DNA of 64,000 nt from Meloidogyne chitwoodi (Eukaryota; Nematoda; Chromadorea; Rhabditida; Meloidogynidae), in contig JACZZP010000019.1 of NCBI GenBank assembly GCA_015183035.1, positions 868,001 through 932,000 on the forward strand, read 5' to 3'. The position numbers were made by a program, and so were the translations under genes. Of this stretch, positions 48,901 through 60,391 are shown one piece after another. Numbering within the stretch: the first letter of the stretch is position 1; every line of letters begins with the position of its first letter. The notes below the pieces were generated by a model, which was not told where the DNA came from, did not search any database, and saw nothing but the letters and a program-made list of their open reading frames with translations.

Positions 48901-50901
48901 ACCTACTATGCCAATAAAGTCTGGACCAGTGCTTGGAAGCTCGTACCAAAATTCGTACTCGTCCTCTTACTTTGGTACGAAGTACGAGTACGAGTACGAG
49001 CAAAAAATAAAGGCAGTACGAAGTACGAGTACGAGCAAAATGGAAATTTCCAAGCACTGGTCTGGACTCTTCCTCATCTTACTACTAGAGTATCAAGAGT
49101 ATTCTAATAGAAGCCCAACTAGTTCCCGTATTACAATTTATTAATTTTAAATACCTATATAATCTTATTCTTTTAAAGGTCCAGTTGTTGGTATTCATGT
49201 TCGACTAACAGATAAAAAAGCAGAAACAAAATTACATAATCTTGATGATTATATGGTTTGTTAAGTGAAAAAAATAATTAAAAATATATTATTCAGGAAT
49301 GGGTTGATTTTTGGTTTGATGTTATGGTTGAATCTGAGCCACAAAATAATTCGTTGATATCAAATTGTACAAACAAGCGAATACTGTTTATTGCAACAGA
49401 TGAGCCAAAGGCTATAATGGAGGAAGCTAATAAGAAATGGGGAGATAAATATGAAATTTATCATGGCAGACAAAATGCCCAATGTAAGGTTTAAGACAAA
49501 ATGCCCAATGTAATGTTAAGACAAAATGTCCAATGTAAGATTTAAGACAAATTGCCCAACGTAAGATTTAAGACAAAATGCCCAATGTAATGTTAAGACA
49601 AAATGTCCAATGTAAGATTTAAGACAAAATGCCCAACGTAAGATTTAAGACAAAATGCCCAATGTAATGTTAAGACAAAATGTCCAATGTAAGATTTAAG
49701 ACAAAATGCCATATATAAGGTTTAAGACAAAATGCCCAATGTAATGTTAAGACAAAATGTCCAATGTAAGATTTAAGACAAAATGCCCAATATATTGTTT
49801 AAGAGCATTTTTCCTTTATGCCCCCGCCCATTAGAGTCTCAAAAATTAAAAAAAATAAGTATTTTTAAATAGATGGTTATACTCATGATGATCCAGAACG
49901 AATATCAAGGGACGCTCTAATTGATTTGTTAGCTGAAATACGTATTCTTTCCAATTGTCAATTTGTTGTGTGTACCTTCAGCAGTAATGTTAGTAATTTT
50001 AAAAAAGATAAAATAAAATTAAAAAAAAAATATTTAGGTTTGCCGCCTTGTTTATGAGTTGATGCAAACTATAAAAGGTGAAGCAAGTGAAAATGTACAT
50101 TCATTAGACTATTTGTATGCGGAATATTGGTTTGGTAAAGACTAATTTTTAATTTTAGTTACCGTATTTTTTAAAATAGAACTCCTGTGGCTATATTTTC
50201 CAACCATCTTAATAATGTGGGCTTTATTTTAGGGTGGCACTAATTCATGGGAGGGGTTTATCTAGGAAATACGGTACTCTTAATTTTTGTGATTTTTGCG
50301 TCGGTTGAGTCTCAGTTTGAGTCTCACGATTTATTACATTATTAATTACTTTTTAAATTTTTTAGAGAATGAAATGGAGGCAATTACTGAATATAAGTCT
50401 ATACCCGGTGATTATTTAAATATTTTACCTTAAAATTATCAAAAAATTTAGAATATCCACAAAGTCCAGAGGAAATAAACGCTGTAAAAGGAGATATTAT
50501 TTGTAAGAGATGAGATAATTAAAAAATAAATTTTATCTATATAATAGTTTTCCTTTCTCCTCAAATTTATTCAATAAAATATCCCGAAATTTTGAAAAAC
50601 CGGGACCAGAATTTGAAATGATCTAACGGGACTCGAAGCGGAATTCCCGATCCCGGTCTCATTCCGGTATCTCCAAAAAACCCGGAAAAGTTACCCGAAA
50701 ACAGGACCTCGACCTGTTTCCGTCTGGGATCTAATACAATTTAAAAATCCATAATTTTTAGTTGTTAAAAGTCCCATACTACAAAATGGCTTTATCAGAG
50801 GGAAAAATCTTCGAACAAACATTGAAGGACGTTTTCCATTGTATTTACTCAAAGAATATGTTAAATTTGTCAATTTTTCCGCATTTGTTAATATTAAATA
50901 A
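39955..50901 (+). CDS. fut-8: Alpha-(1,6)-fucosyltransferase (FUT8), 15 exons
   Basis: Exons: 39955-40203, 40503-40603, 40921-41113, 47640-47683, 47726-47855, 47966-48055, 48511-48615, 48657-48738, 49179-49255, 49297-49483, 49873-49988, 50038-50134, 50366-50407, 50452-50502, 50762-50901. All phases agree; the sum is 567 residues (human FUT8 has 575). It is a type II membrane protein with the anchor at about residues 33-58. Conserved blocks are QNCGFGCAMHH, CLSIASGLGRTLIFEDE, GPVVGIHVRLTDK (GDP-fucose site), CTFSSNVCRLVYELMQT and NGFIRGKNLRTN (SH3-like end). The enzyme adds core fucose to the innermost GlcNAc of N-glycans in the Golgi. The exon 2 donor has an alternative at 40620, but only 40604 fits the phase. 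Introns 1, 3 and 10 hold tandem repeats; introns 6, 8 and 14 hold inserted elements. Confidence 0.93.
40245..40450 (+). repeat. About 46-bp minisatellite in FUT8 intron 1
   Basis: About 4.5 units of GTTTTAATGTTTTTCCGGAA followed by TGTTTTTCTATTTTCTGGTC, with small length differences. Confidence 0.85.
40790..40851. repeat. 13-bp inverted repeat in FUT8 intron 2
   Basis: AATATCAACACTA and TAGTGTTGATATT can form a 13-bp stem with a loop of about 30 nt. It is possibly a MITE remnant. Confidence 0.6.
41311..47616. repeat. 61-bp satellite array (about 103 copies) in FUT8 intron 3
   Basis: Perfect-to-near-perfect head-to-tail units of 61 bp, each with TTTATAAAAATTATTTTAAT and GAAACTAAGAATAGTTCAGC. 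Variation is almost limited to two sites: TATAYAATTT and TTCARCTG. The rarer TTCAACTG variant recurs at about 42891, 43440, 43990, 44295, 44539, 44904, 45209, 46430 and 47590, that is at spacings of 9, 9, 5, 4, 6, 5, 20 and 19 units. The array stops about 23 nt before the acceptor of exon 4. Confidence 0.97.
48112..48377. mobile_element. Tc1/mariner-type MITE with about 110-bp inverted repeats
   Basis: The ends GGGTTTAACAAAACATGCAC and GTGCATGTTTTGTTAAACTC are flanked by TA on both sides (48110-48111 and 48378-48379), the expected target duplication. The arms pair over about 110 bp with few mismatches around a ~35-nt centre. No coding capacity. It is inserted in FUT8 intron 6. Confidence 0.85.
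48807..49116. mobile_element. Foldback element in FUT8 intron 8
   Basis: Outer ends GGGCGTCTATTAGAATA and TATTCTAATAGAAGCCC, then inner inverted words AGTCTGGACCAGTGCTTGG and CCAAGCACTGGTCTGGACT, around a centre with repeated ACGAGTACGAG. The ORF across it is a by-product of the repeat. Confidence 0.75.
49466..49800 (+). repeat. Minisatellite containing the exon 10 splice donor
   Basis: The last 15 bases of FUT8 exon 10 plus its donor (GACAAAATGCCCAATGTAAG) are repeated about 13 times as 24-26-bp units with slight changes (ATGTCC, AACGTAAG, AATGTAATG). A higher-order unit of about 77 bp recurs. Every unit keeps a GT, many as consensus GTAAG. Confidence 0.9.
50575..50730. repeat. CGGGAC-rich dispersed repeat, copy 3 (FUT8 intron 14)
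   Basis: AAATTTTGAAAAACCGGGAC at the start, then GGAATTCCCGATCCCGGT and further CCCGG words. It ends about 30 nt before the acceptor of the last FUT8 exon. Confidence 0.75.
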
Positions 50902-50979
50902 ATGATAAAATTTATTTTAAACTTGGGCATAATTAAATATGTTCAAAGTTAAAGGGAGAAAGAGAAAGATTTAATAAAT

Positions 50980-51115
50980 AAACTTGCAATAAACGACATT
51001 TTGACAAATGTCAATCGACAGAGGAGAGATATAAAATCAAAAAGATTACTGTAATGTGTTTGTAGTTCTAAGTCTCCTCTGTCTATTGACATTTGTCAAA
51101 ATGTCGTATATTGAA
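50980..51115. mobile_element. Short foldback (MITE-like) after FUT8
   Basis: CAATAAACGACATTTTGACA and TGTCAAAATGTCGTATATTG arms of about 40 bp, including AATCGACAGAGGAGA against TCTCCTCTGTCTATT, with a centre of about 50 nt. It begins within 90 nt of the FUT8 stop. Confidence 0.7.
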
Positions 51116-51294
51116 ATAGGCCCTTGTGTATATGTAGGTAATGGTTTAAACATTACTCAATGTAAACCTTCAAGGGCTCTCTTTGTTTCAACCGCACACC
51201 CAACAATTGGTCAAGTGACAAATAGTCAAACAGACTTTAAAAAATGAGTAACTCATTTACATAAATTTATTGAATTTATGATTTTGAGTCTGAC

Positions 51295-51470
51295 ATAGAG
51301 ATCGAAATTTTGAAAAAACCGGGATCGGGAAACTGGAAATTAAAAAATGAAACGACCGGGAGGTACCCGGACCGGGAACTCCGTTTTTTCAGGTCCAAAA
51401 ATAACCGGGTCGCGGCCGAGGCCCGTACCGGGGAAACCGTGTATTCGTATCCCGTTTCGAGCTCGAGTCA
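51295..51470. repeat. CGGGAC-rich dispersed repeat, copy 4
   Basis: It opens with GATCGAAATTTTGAAAAAAC as in copy 1, then CGGGATCGGGAA and GTACCCGGACCGGGAA words. Confidence 0.75.
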
Positions 51471-51601
51471 CAGTTATTTTATGACCATTATGTCACTTGA
51501 CCATATGTAAAAGTAAAGAATTAAAGACAATGGGTTGAGAGTAAAGGTAATAGAAAGTATCCAAAAGATCCATTCACTCAGAAAAATTATTTATTGGTTA
51601 T

Positions 51602-52148
51602 TTAGTTGTTATAAAAGCAGCAATTTTTCCTACAACCTTGAAAGATATTTTTTCGTGTAATATCACAATGTTGACATTTACTATTTATGCATTTATTATG
51701 ATAACAACACCCATCTTTATTTTGGTTGCATGGTTGTCCTTTTTCTATACACTTGCCATCAAGACATTTAAAGTTATTTTCTTTTGTATGATGGCAAATT
51801 GAATTAGAATTACAACAATTTGTTAATTTACTTTTAGTACTTATAACTTTGCAATCCTCTTGACCATCTTTTAAGCATATACTGAGAGAGAAATATACTT
51901 TTTAAATTTAAATTTTTAAAATTTAAATTTTTTGTTAGCAAACTTATGTTCCTTCAAAATTTTTTAAAGGGCTATTGAATGTATATAAACCGTTTTTTTA
52001 ATTCGAAAAATTTCAAAAAATTTCAATTTTAATAATCTTTTCTTTTGTTTTAAATAATTTAAACTTACGTAAAAGTATTAATTTTAACGATTTGAATTAA
52101 TAATAAATTTAAAAAAATAAAAAGAAAATAATTAATTATTTTAGTCAT
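51602..52148 (-). CDS. Secreted cystine-knot-like (knottin) protein
   Basis: Exon 1 (52148-52069) encodes a signal peptide (MTKIINYFLFIFLNLLLIQI). A 187-nt intron has a consensus GTAAGT donor and CTCTCAG acceptor, joined in phase 2. Exon 2 (51881-51602) encodes about 93 residues with 17 Cys. Spacing reads C-x7-C-x11-CC-x5-C-x9-C, then C-x6-C-x6-CC-x4-C-x4-C, then C-x10-C-x3-CC. The C...C...CC...C...C order is that of inhibitor cystine knots, so this looks like two knots plus a third partial one. The product is 119 residues and intact. A role as secreted effector, defence or signalling peptide cannot be chosen from sequence. Confidence 0.7.
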
Positions 52149-52734
52149 TTTTTAAATTAATTAGAAATTAAAATTTATATTAATTAATTTTTAATTTTTT
52201 AAATTAAATTAAATTTAATGAATATTTAATTTTATTTAAATATTAACAAAAAATTTATTTTTATTTAATTTTTTATTTATTTTTATTTTATTAAACAAAT
52301 AATAAATTTTCCAAAATTTGCAAAAATATTTTGTTTTAATATTTTTTTTTAATTAACAAAAATAAATTTATTTAACTTTTTTAAATAAATACATAAATAA
52401 CACAAAACTAAATAATTTAAAAATAAAAAACTGCAAAATTTTATTTATTTATTTATTTTATTAAATCCAAATTTATTTAATTTTAAATAAATTTGCAATT
52501 TTTCTAGCGTATTTTAAGCTTCTAAATGCCAAAACACAACTTAATTCTTAGTCTGTTCAATTCTCTATTATTTTTTAAAATTTATTTGATTTTTTATGGT
52601 CGTGTCCTTTCTCTTATTTAATTTATTGACCGACCATTTTTTGGTAAATGAGAAAAGAGAAATTATGCAGACATTAAAAGTTAAGTATATACTTAAGACA
52701 TCCTTAAGAGATAGGCAAACTTTCCTTTTGGGAA

Positions 52735-52875
52735 CTGGACATTTCGTCGAAAAAATTGCTCGACATTTCACCTCTCGGCAAAAAAATATACATTTCGTCT
52801 ATTCGATCCCACAATTTTTTGCCTTTGGGACGAAATGTCGTGCAATTTTGTTTGACGAAATGTCGGGAAACGTTC
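52735..52875. repeat. ACATTTCGTCG foldback, copy 2
   Basis: GGACATTTCGTCGAAAAAAT and CGACATTTCACC on the left face GGGACGAAATGTCGTGCAAT and TTTGACGAAATGTCGGG on the right. Closely related to 7635-7785. Confidence 0.7.
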
Positions 52876-52880
52876 CTTTT

Positions 52881-53842
52881 ACATTTCCCGTTTTAGCCCT
52901 TTTTTCTTAAGTTTTTCATCATCCACTTTTTTATTTTTTCTTTCGCTTTCTCTTTTTTATTCTCTATTTTGCCCCTTATCTTTTTACAACAAGTCTTTTT
53001 CCTATCGACATAAATAAAATAAACTAAAAAAAAATTTATTGATATGTACATATTTATTTATTTATTTTTTACTTATTTTTTACTTAACTATCTATATTCT
53101 CTTCCAATAAAAGAAAAAAATTAATTACTTTTAAACATTTTCAATTTAATATATTTTATTTATTTCAACGAAATTTAATTTATAACAACATTTAATTAAA
53201 TTTATAAATTTAAAAAATAAATTAATTAAAATCAAAAAAAATTAATTATTTAATTAATTAATAAATTAACAAATTAAATTTCAAAGGAAAAGTTTGCAAC
53301 TTATGAGGCGAGCCAAGTAGTGGTCATCATATTATTATAATTAATTCACATCAATTTAAATATTAATATAATAAAATAATAATATTAAATAATTAAATTA
53401 AATAATATTAAAATTAATATAAATAATTATCTACCTATATTACCTATTTTCTACAAATATTAATTATTAAAAATTTATACAGCATTTAATTAAATTTATA
53501 AAATTAAAAATATACATTATATATTTTCCAATTAGAAAATATAAAAAAATTAAATTAATTCAACTTAAATTTTTAATAAAAAATTTTACATACCAAATCA
53601 TACTATCCCGTATCTACAAATTAATTAACTCCATTTAATATTTTTGTTTAAAAAAATTAAATATTACAACATTATTATAATTAAATTAATACAAAATAAT
53701 TATTATAAATTTAAAATAAATCGACATTTATTCAAACAACTTTCAAACATACGTGGGGCGGTGATGATCGCCGTTACAACTAAACTAATAATTTTAATTA
53801 AATTATAAATTAAATTATAAAATATTTATACGTATTGTATAC
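52881..53842 (+). repeat. About 960-bp direct repeat, left copy
   Basis: Starts ACATTTCCCGTTTTAGCCCT and ends near TTTATACGTATT. It matches 58297-59280 over its length (shared GCAACTTATGAGGCGAG and ACTATCCCGTATCTACAAAT) with many small differences. No ORF. Confidence 0.8.
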
Positions 53843-54614
53843 AAGAAAATATTATTTAAAATTTAATTCGACATTTAAATAAATTTCATGATTTAATGCC
53901 ACATAAAAAAGTGGCCTAGTTCACACCATCAAATAGTTAATGAACAACTCGTAAACTAAATTATAAAATATTTATACTATTATATAAAAATAAATATTAT
54001 TTAAAATTTAATAAAAATATTATTTAAAATTTAATATTGACATTTAACTAAATTTTCATGATTTAATGCCAATATATAAATACATGGCCAAATATACATC
54101 ATCAAATTATAGAAGAGCATTTCATAAATTAAATTATAAAACATTTATTTTATTTAAAAAATATAATTTAACTATAATATAAATTATACATTTTATTAAT
54201 TAGAATTAAATATCCAACAGACAAATACAACAAATAATCAAAAAGTCAGCTGACGCATACTACGTATTAAAGAGCTAATATTCAATTAAAAAATATATTA
54301 ATTTAATAATTAAATTAAAAAATAATTTAAAACTTTTAATAATTAAAATCTAATCATATTGATACAATTAAATATTAAATTAAAAATAAATTACAATATT
54401 TAAAAATTTAAATTCTAACAAATCTCTAATATTAACATTTAATAAAATTATTAAATGAGTTATTTTTATAATTCTAAATTAGTAGAAATAAATTTTTTAC
54501 TTAAAGGATAAGAAATAAATATATTGGAAAATGAATGGAAAATAAAGCAAGCTTCTGTGGTTTTTGGTCTTTCACTTTTTATTTTTTTACTGCTTTATGC
54601 TACCGATACATAAA

Positions 54615-54875
54615 AAACGCTAGCGTCTTGCGGCAAAAAAGAGTATGGAAAAATAGGAGAGAAAAGACGCCGGCGTTTTCGACGCTTTTTTCGGGTGGTT
54701 ACATAAAAAGCGTCTAAATTTAGCGTTTAGACGCTCGCGTTTTTGACGCTTTTTTTTTTGTGGTTAGATAAAAAGCGTCTTCGGCTAGCGTTTTTGACGC
54801 TAGCGTCTTGACGCTTTTTTCGGGTGGTTACATAAAAAGCGTTTTTCGCTAGCGTCTTGACGCCGGCGTCAATTT
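54615..54875. repeat. GACGCT/AGCGTC word-repeat island
   Basis: GACGCTTTTTTCGGGTGGTT and ACATAAAAAGCGTC recur two or three times with intervening GCTAGCGTC and CGCCGGCGT palindromes. A GC-rich island in otherwise ~80% AT DNA. Confidence 0.7.
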
Positions 54876-55154
54876 TTTAAGTTCAAATGCATTTGAATTT
54901 TTTGCGGCAACTTTTCCAAAACTTTAAAAATTAATTTCTCTGTTAATTTTTAATCAATTTTTAAAATTTAAAATTATTTAGAAAGTTCAAAGCCTTCTCA
55001 ATTTTTTAAAATAAATTTTATTTTTTATTTTTTTTAATTATTTGAAAAATTGAATTTTTTAAAATGTACATTTTCTACTAAAAAATGAGTAATTTTTTTA
55101 AAGATTTTAATTTTATTTATTTTCAGATAATTTCAATAATTATTTTTTAATAAA

Positions 55155-55857
55155 ATGGCTACTAAAATTGATTTATTGATTAAATTAGTGAGAGAGCAAG
55201 AATTTTTGTGGAAAAAAGGACATGACACACACAAGAACAAATCAAAACCTAATTTAAACTAAATTATTATAATTTACAAATTAATTATATATAAAAATTA
55301 TTATACTATTAAAATTAAAATGACATTTAGAAATTTAACTTTCGCGGCAGAATTAAAGCTGACATCATCAATTTATGTTTAAATATATTTTAAATCCTGA
55401 CATTTATCGAAATAAAATGAATTAACTTTTAAGCCAATGAAACGACACGCGAAGAAAAACTCGATACAAAAAGAAAAACTATAAATTTAAAATTATTTAA
55501 ATTTTTTATTTATTAAATAATTAACAAATTCTGGGACAGATGAAAAAAAATAAAATAATTTTTACCTATTCAAGGTATAAAATAATTAAAAAATATTAAT
55601 TTTTATCTTTTAGATGTTCAATGTCCACTTTGTTGTGCTACATTTCGTTCAACTAAAGCTAAATACCATTTTTATAAAAACCCGGACTGCACATTTCTGA
55701 ATATTTATAAAGACGGCTGGCACAGTTCCTTTATTAAACTTGTAAATCAAAACAACATAATTAAAAATGAATGTTTGGAATCTTTACTTGAACAAAAGGG
55801 AGAACATCTCGTATGTTTAAGTTAATTTTTATTTTTCAGCCATTGTTTTCGAAGTAA
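55155..55857 (+). CDS. Partly resolved zinc-finger gene
   Basis: Sure exon: 55614-55810 (acceptor TCTTTTAG, donor GTATGT), encoding VQCPLCCATFRSTKAKYHFY then KNPDC, a C-x2-C...H...C arrangement suggesting a zinc finger, and a Leu-rich helical end. A final exon, 55840-55857 (acceptor TTTTTCAG), adds five residues and TAA in phase. A possible first exon starts at ATG 55155 (MATKIDLLIKLVREQEFLW, faintly like a MADF domain start), but its phase does not connect without another exon. The gene model is incomplete and the family is uncertain. Confidence 0.45.
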
Positions 55858-58800
55858 AATATTTGTTAAATTCAAATTTTAAAGCAAAATTAGTTTAAAT
55901 TTATTTATTTATCTAAAATAAAAAGAATATTAAAAAATGTCAACGAGGTTTCTTTTTCCTCCACTTTTTTCTGCGATAGCCGAAGTGATTTTAAGGCTTC
56001 ATAAAATTTTAAAAAATTTTAAAAAATAAAAAAAAAATCGGATCGATATCCGTCATTAATTTATTTTATTAAATATAACTTTTATTAAAAAATAAAATTT
56101 TAAAATATTCTAATATTATAAGAATAATTTAGACGAAATCCCTGCGGACTTTAAATAAGATAATATCCACAGATTCTTTAAAAAATAATTAAAAAAATTT
56201 AAATCGTGGTAATAAATTTTAAAAATTTAATTGAGAAATTAATTTATATTTTTATTTATATTTTTATTTTCAATTAAAAAATGACAATATTTTATTAAAA
56301 TTATCTTCTTAAAATATTAAATTGTTTTTTTATTTTATATTAAAAAAATTGTCTAATAAATAAAATATTTATTTAATTAAATTGTTATCTTCCTCCCTAA
56401 TCTAAATATTCAATTTGAAATAAAACAGTAAATAAATAAACAAAAAAAAAATTCTCCAAAAAACAAAATCCAACACAAAATTGAAATTAGGAATAATTAA
56501 AATTTTAAGTTTTATTTATTCCCTTTAATATAGTATTTATTTTTTAATTAAATTTAATTGTTCTAAATGAAAATGCGACAACAGATAATTGCATTAATTA
56601 ACGAAAACAATTTATAAAGAATTATGGTATATTAAAAAAACTATTATTCAATATTGTATATTTAAATTATTATATATTATATATTTTATTAAAATTAAAA
56701 AATGACAATATTTTACTAAAATTCTCTTTAATTTTATAAATAAATTAAATATTATAAATAAATTAAATATTATAAATAAAGAATTTATATTTATAATAAT
56801 TATTATTAAAATTAAAAGTCATTTATTCAATATATTTGAGCATGTGGTGAACGTAATAGTTGTAAAGTCATCAACATTTTAAATATTTTTTGATCTTTTT
56901 TCCAATAAATTTTAAATCTTGTACACTCTAACTTCAAAACAAAAAGAGAATTATAGGAAAAAAATATATAAATTTAAATAATAATAAATTATTTAAATTT
57001 TTTATTTAATAATGTCATAAATTTCAGACGGAGGAAAAAATAGAATGATGTTAACTTGAAATTAATTAAATAATTTATTTTATAAAATATAATCTTCTGT
57101 TAAAAAATAAAATATTTCAATATATTAAATAATTTAGTTTTTTAATTTTAAAAAACCCTGACATTAGCTCGCTCCTTTTAGCATCAATTTGCTTTTTTAT
57201 TATAACACTCCCCTTGATAAAAGTTCTATTTAGTTTGCTCGTCCTGAAAAAGATTAAAAGTAAAAATATTTTCCGATCTGAAATGATCATCTTGCAAAAA
57301 TGAACACATCAATTTATTTAAAAATAAATCTGTTAAAAAATTATCAAAATAAAATTATTATTAATAAAATAAAGCCAATTTTATTTTATTAAATAAACTT
57401 ACCTATCTAAAAGTAGAAAGAAAAATAAAATGTTTATACACAAACAAATTAAAAAATTATTTAAAGAAATTACTGTATTTATCTTTGAAAAAATATATAA
57501 AAGATGGGCGCCGCTACAAAGATGTTTGGATTTAATGGAGATTTCACACCACATTAATTTTTTAATTCAATTAATAACATCACAATAGTTATAAAATATT
57601 ATGCTTAGCTATCAGAAAATGATTTAAAATATTATGCAAAAAAACTGGAGGATTACATTGAAAAATAAAATAATATTTTTAAAATTAAAAAAAATTAATT
57701 TGGAAAATGATTTAAGTTTTTAATTAAAAAAAGTTTTAAATAAATTAAATAAAAAAATAAAAAAATATTCAACATAATAAAGAAAATGTTCTAAACCAAT
57801 TGGAGATAGAAAACACATATTAAATAAATTAATTAATTATCTGATTTTGATAAAAATCAGTTATTTTAATTAAATATTTTAAATAAATAAATAAGTGTAT
57901 TTTAAATAAAATACAAATTTATTAAGCAACTTATAACAAAAAATAAAGACACCACGAAAAGAAAAGACCTAAACTACACGTTTTTTAGTATAATTTAATT
58001 AAAATAAAAATGTTAAAATTGAATTATAAAACGATAGCGAGAATGGGTAAAATTTATTAGTAATTTTTTTAAAGCTAAGGTTTGATTAAACTATTTAAAA
58101 ATTTTGTATTTACTTTCTCTACAAAGTTAAAATAAATTTAAAATTTATTAATTACTATTATTTACCTAAAATTAATTTAAATTTATATTCGACAATTTGA
58201 ATATTTTATTAAAAAAGCATTAAGTTTAAAATAATTTGAATAAAAAATTAAAATTATATTTTCGGATTGACCCCCATCAAATGACACACTTATAGTACAT
58301 TTCCCGTTTTAGCCCTTTTTCTTTAAGTTTTTCATCCTTCACTTTTTTATTTTTTCTTTCGCTTTCTCTTTTTTATTCTCTATTTTGTCCCTTATCTTTT
58401 TACAACAAGTCTTTTTCCTATCGACATAAATAAAATAAACTAAAAAAAAATTTATTGATATGTACATATTTTTTTATTTATTTATTATTTATTTTTTACT
58501 TAACTATCTACATTCTCTTCCAATAAAAGACAAATATTTTTAAACAATTTCAATTTAATATATTTTGCTATTGATTTCAACGAAATTTAATTTATAACTA
58601 CATTTAATTAAATTTATAAATTTAAAAAATAAATAAATTAAAATCAAAAAAATTAATTATTTAATTAATAGATAACTAAATCAAATTTCAAAAGAAAAGT
58701 TTGCAACTTATGAGGCGAGTGTCACATCTTATTAATTTAATTCAATTTAAATATAATAAAATAATATTAAATAATTAAATTACATACATAATAAAATTAA

Positions 58801-60100
58801 ATAATATAAAATAATAAAATTAAATTAAATAATTAAATTAATTAAAATTAATATAGGTAAATAATTATCTATATTACCTATTTTCTACAAATATTAATAA
58901 TTAAAAATTATATACAGCATTTAATTAAATTTATAAATATACATTATATATTTTCCAATTAGAAAATTAAAAAAAAATTAAATTAATTCAACTAAAATTT
59001 TTAATAAAAAATTTTACATACCATTTCATACTATCCCGTATCTACAAATTAATTAACTCCATTTAATATTTTTTTGATTAAAAAAAAATTAAATAATTTA
59101 AATATTTTAACATTATTATGATTAAATTAATACAAAATAATTATTATAAAATTAAATAAATTAAATTTATTCAAACAAATTTCAATCTTTGATGGAGAGT
59201 TATGAGAGATGCTACACACTTTAATCATTTTAATTAAATTATAAATTAAATTATAAAATATTTATACGTATTATATACATTTTTCTTAAAAAATTTAAAA
59301 ATAAAATTAATAAGACGCTACGGGCGCAAAAAACACATGTTCAATTTTTAAATAACTGTTTTGACTTATAAACGTCACAATGTTAATTAATTAATTTGTT
59401 TATTATATTTCTTATTCGCCGAACAAATTCTTTGTAACCTTCAATTTATTTTCATATAAATATAATAATTTTCCCCCGTAAATTTAATCTTTCAATCTTT
59501 CATTTTATTTTATATAATTTTCTTTTAAATAAAATATTTAATAATTTTGGTGGTAATATAACTACAAATTGTGTTAACGAGAAAATGTTTGAAAATAAAA
59601 GTTTATATTATAATTTTTATTTACCTATCAGTTCATTACAACAATTCAAACAAATATTGGCTCTGATTTCAAGCGATAAATATTAAAAAAAATTATTGTG
59701 TCAAAATTTTGTCGATTTTCCGTATAAAAATGGTTGCTCAAAGTATCGATAAAATATCATAATAATAAAAAATATTTAGAACTCTAAAATGCAATCGAAT
59801 TGAACCTCAAAAGTTTTTAAATATCACAAATAATATTACATGAAAATATATAATTATCCACATCGATGCAATTTTCTTACTTACACCAACTAAATGTTTT
59901 ATAGCAATGAATGAATAAATTCTTGGAACGATGTAGAAGCTGAATAAAAAAAACTTACGTAACCAGAGTCTGAGTTCACTCTCCAATTTGCATTTTATCG
60001 CAAGAATATACTACATGTGTTATACTAAGCAAAACCTGACAGTTTTAGTTGCCACAGCTACTTTTCAAATTGCATTTTTGAAGCGTTATTGACAAGATGA
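55858..60100. other. AT-rich interval without recognised gene
   Basis: Homopolymer-rich, stop-dense in all frames. It holds the right copy of the ~960-bp direct repeat (58297-59280). A GTAAGT-like donor after GACTCTGGTTAC on the - strand at about 59960 may mark an exon but gave no coherent protein. Confidence 0.45.
58297..59280 (+). repeat. About 980-bp direct repeat, right copy
   Basis: Same order of landmarks as 52881-53842: ACATTTCCCGTTTTAGCCCT at the start, GCAACTTATGAGGCGAG, ACTATCCCGTATCTACAAAT, ATTTATACGTATTATATACA at the end. Diverged by substitutions and small indels. Confidence 0.8.
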
Positions 60101-60391
60101 AAAAATGGAATTGTGAAATTGTTAGGAATTATTGGTAGAAATAGTAACGAATTTGACATGTTCGAAATAGTAAATAATATGAGTTACGATTCAGAAAGAC
60201 CAAAGGGTTTTGAATTAAATAAGTGGATTAAAAGATATGATAACATTACTGGATATCTCAGGGAATGTGTTTCCGAGGAAGAAGCTATAGAAATTGGTAT
60301 AGGACCAGGTATCGAAAAATCGACAAAGAATAAAAATAAAACATGTTGCCTTTTTCAAAAAATGCATGAAATTAAAAATAAATATTATTAA
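60101..60391 (+). CDS. Orphan coding exon or gene remnant
   Basis: 97 codons open to TAA 60391 with a non-random composition: NEFDMFEIVNNMSYDSERPK, ELNKWIKRYDNITGYLREC, EEEAIEIGIGPGIEKS. There is no ATG at the start in frame (a TGA lies at 60098) and no clear acceptor. It may be the last exon of a gene or a decayed copy. No family recognised. Confidence 0.4.
   Translation, partial: KNGIVKLLGIIGRNSNEFDMFEIVNNMSYDSERPKGFELNKWIKRYDNITGYLRECVSEEEAIEIGIGPGIEKSTKNKNKTCCLFQKMHEIKNKYY

Larger units (their letters stand above)
52149..54530. other. Extremely AT-rich interval
   Basis: No gene seen apart from repeat-derived ORFs. It contains the ACATTTCGTCG foldback (52735-52875) and the left copy of a ~960-bp direct repeat (52881-53842). 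Confidence 0.5.

Noticed and set aside
48908..49144. 78-residue ORF
   Set aside because: It is produced by the inverted-repeat element in FUT8 intron 8, with YEYEYEQ-type translation of the ACGAGT repeats.
51056..51247. 63-residue ORF after FUT8
   Set aside because: It begins inside a foldback arm, has no upstream exon and no family-like motif.
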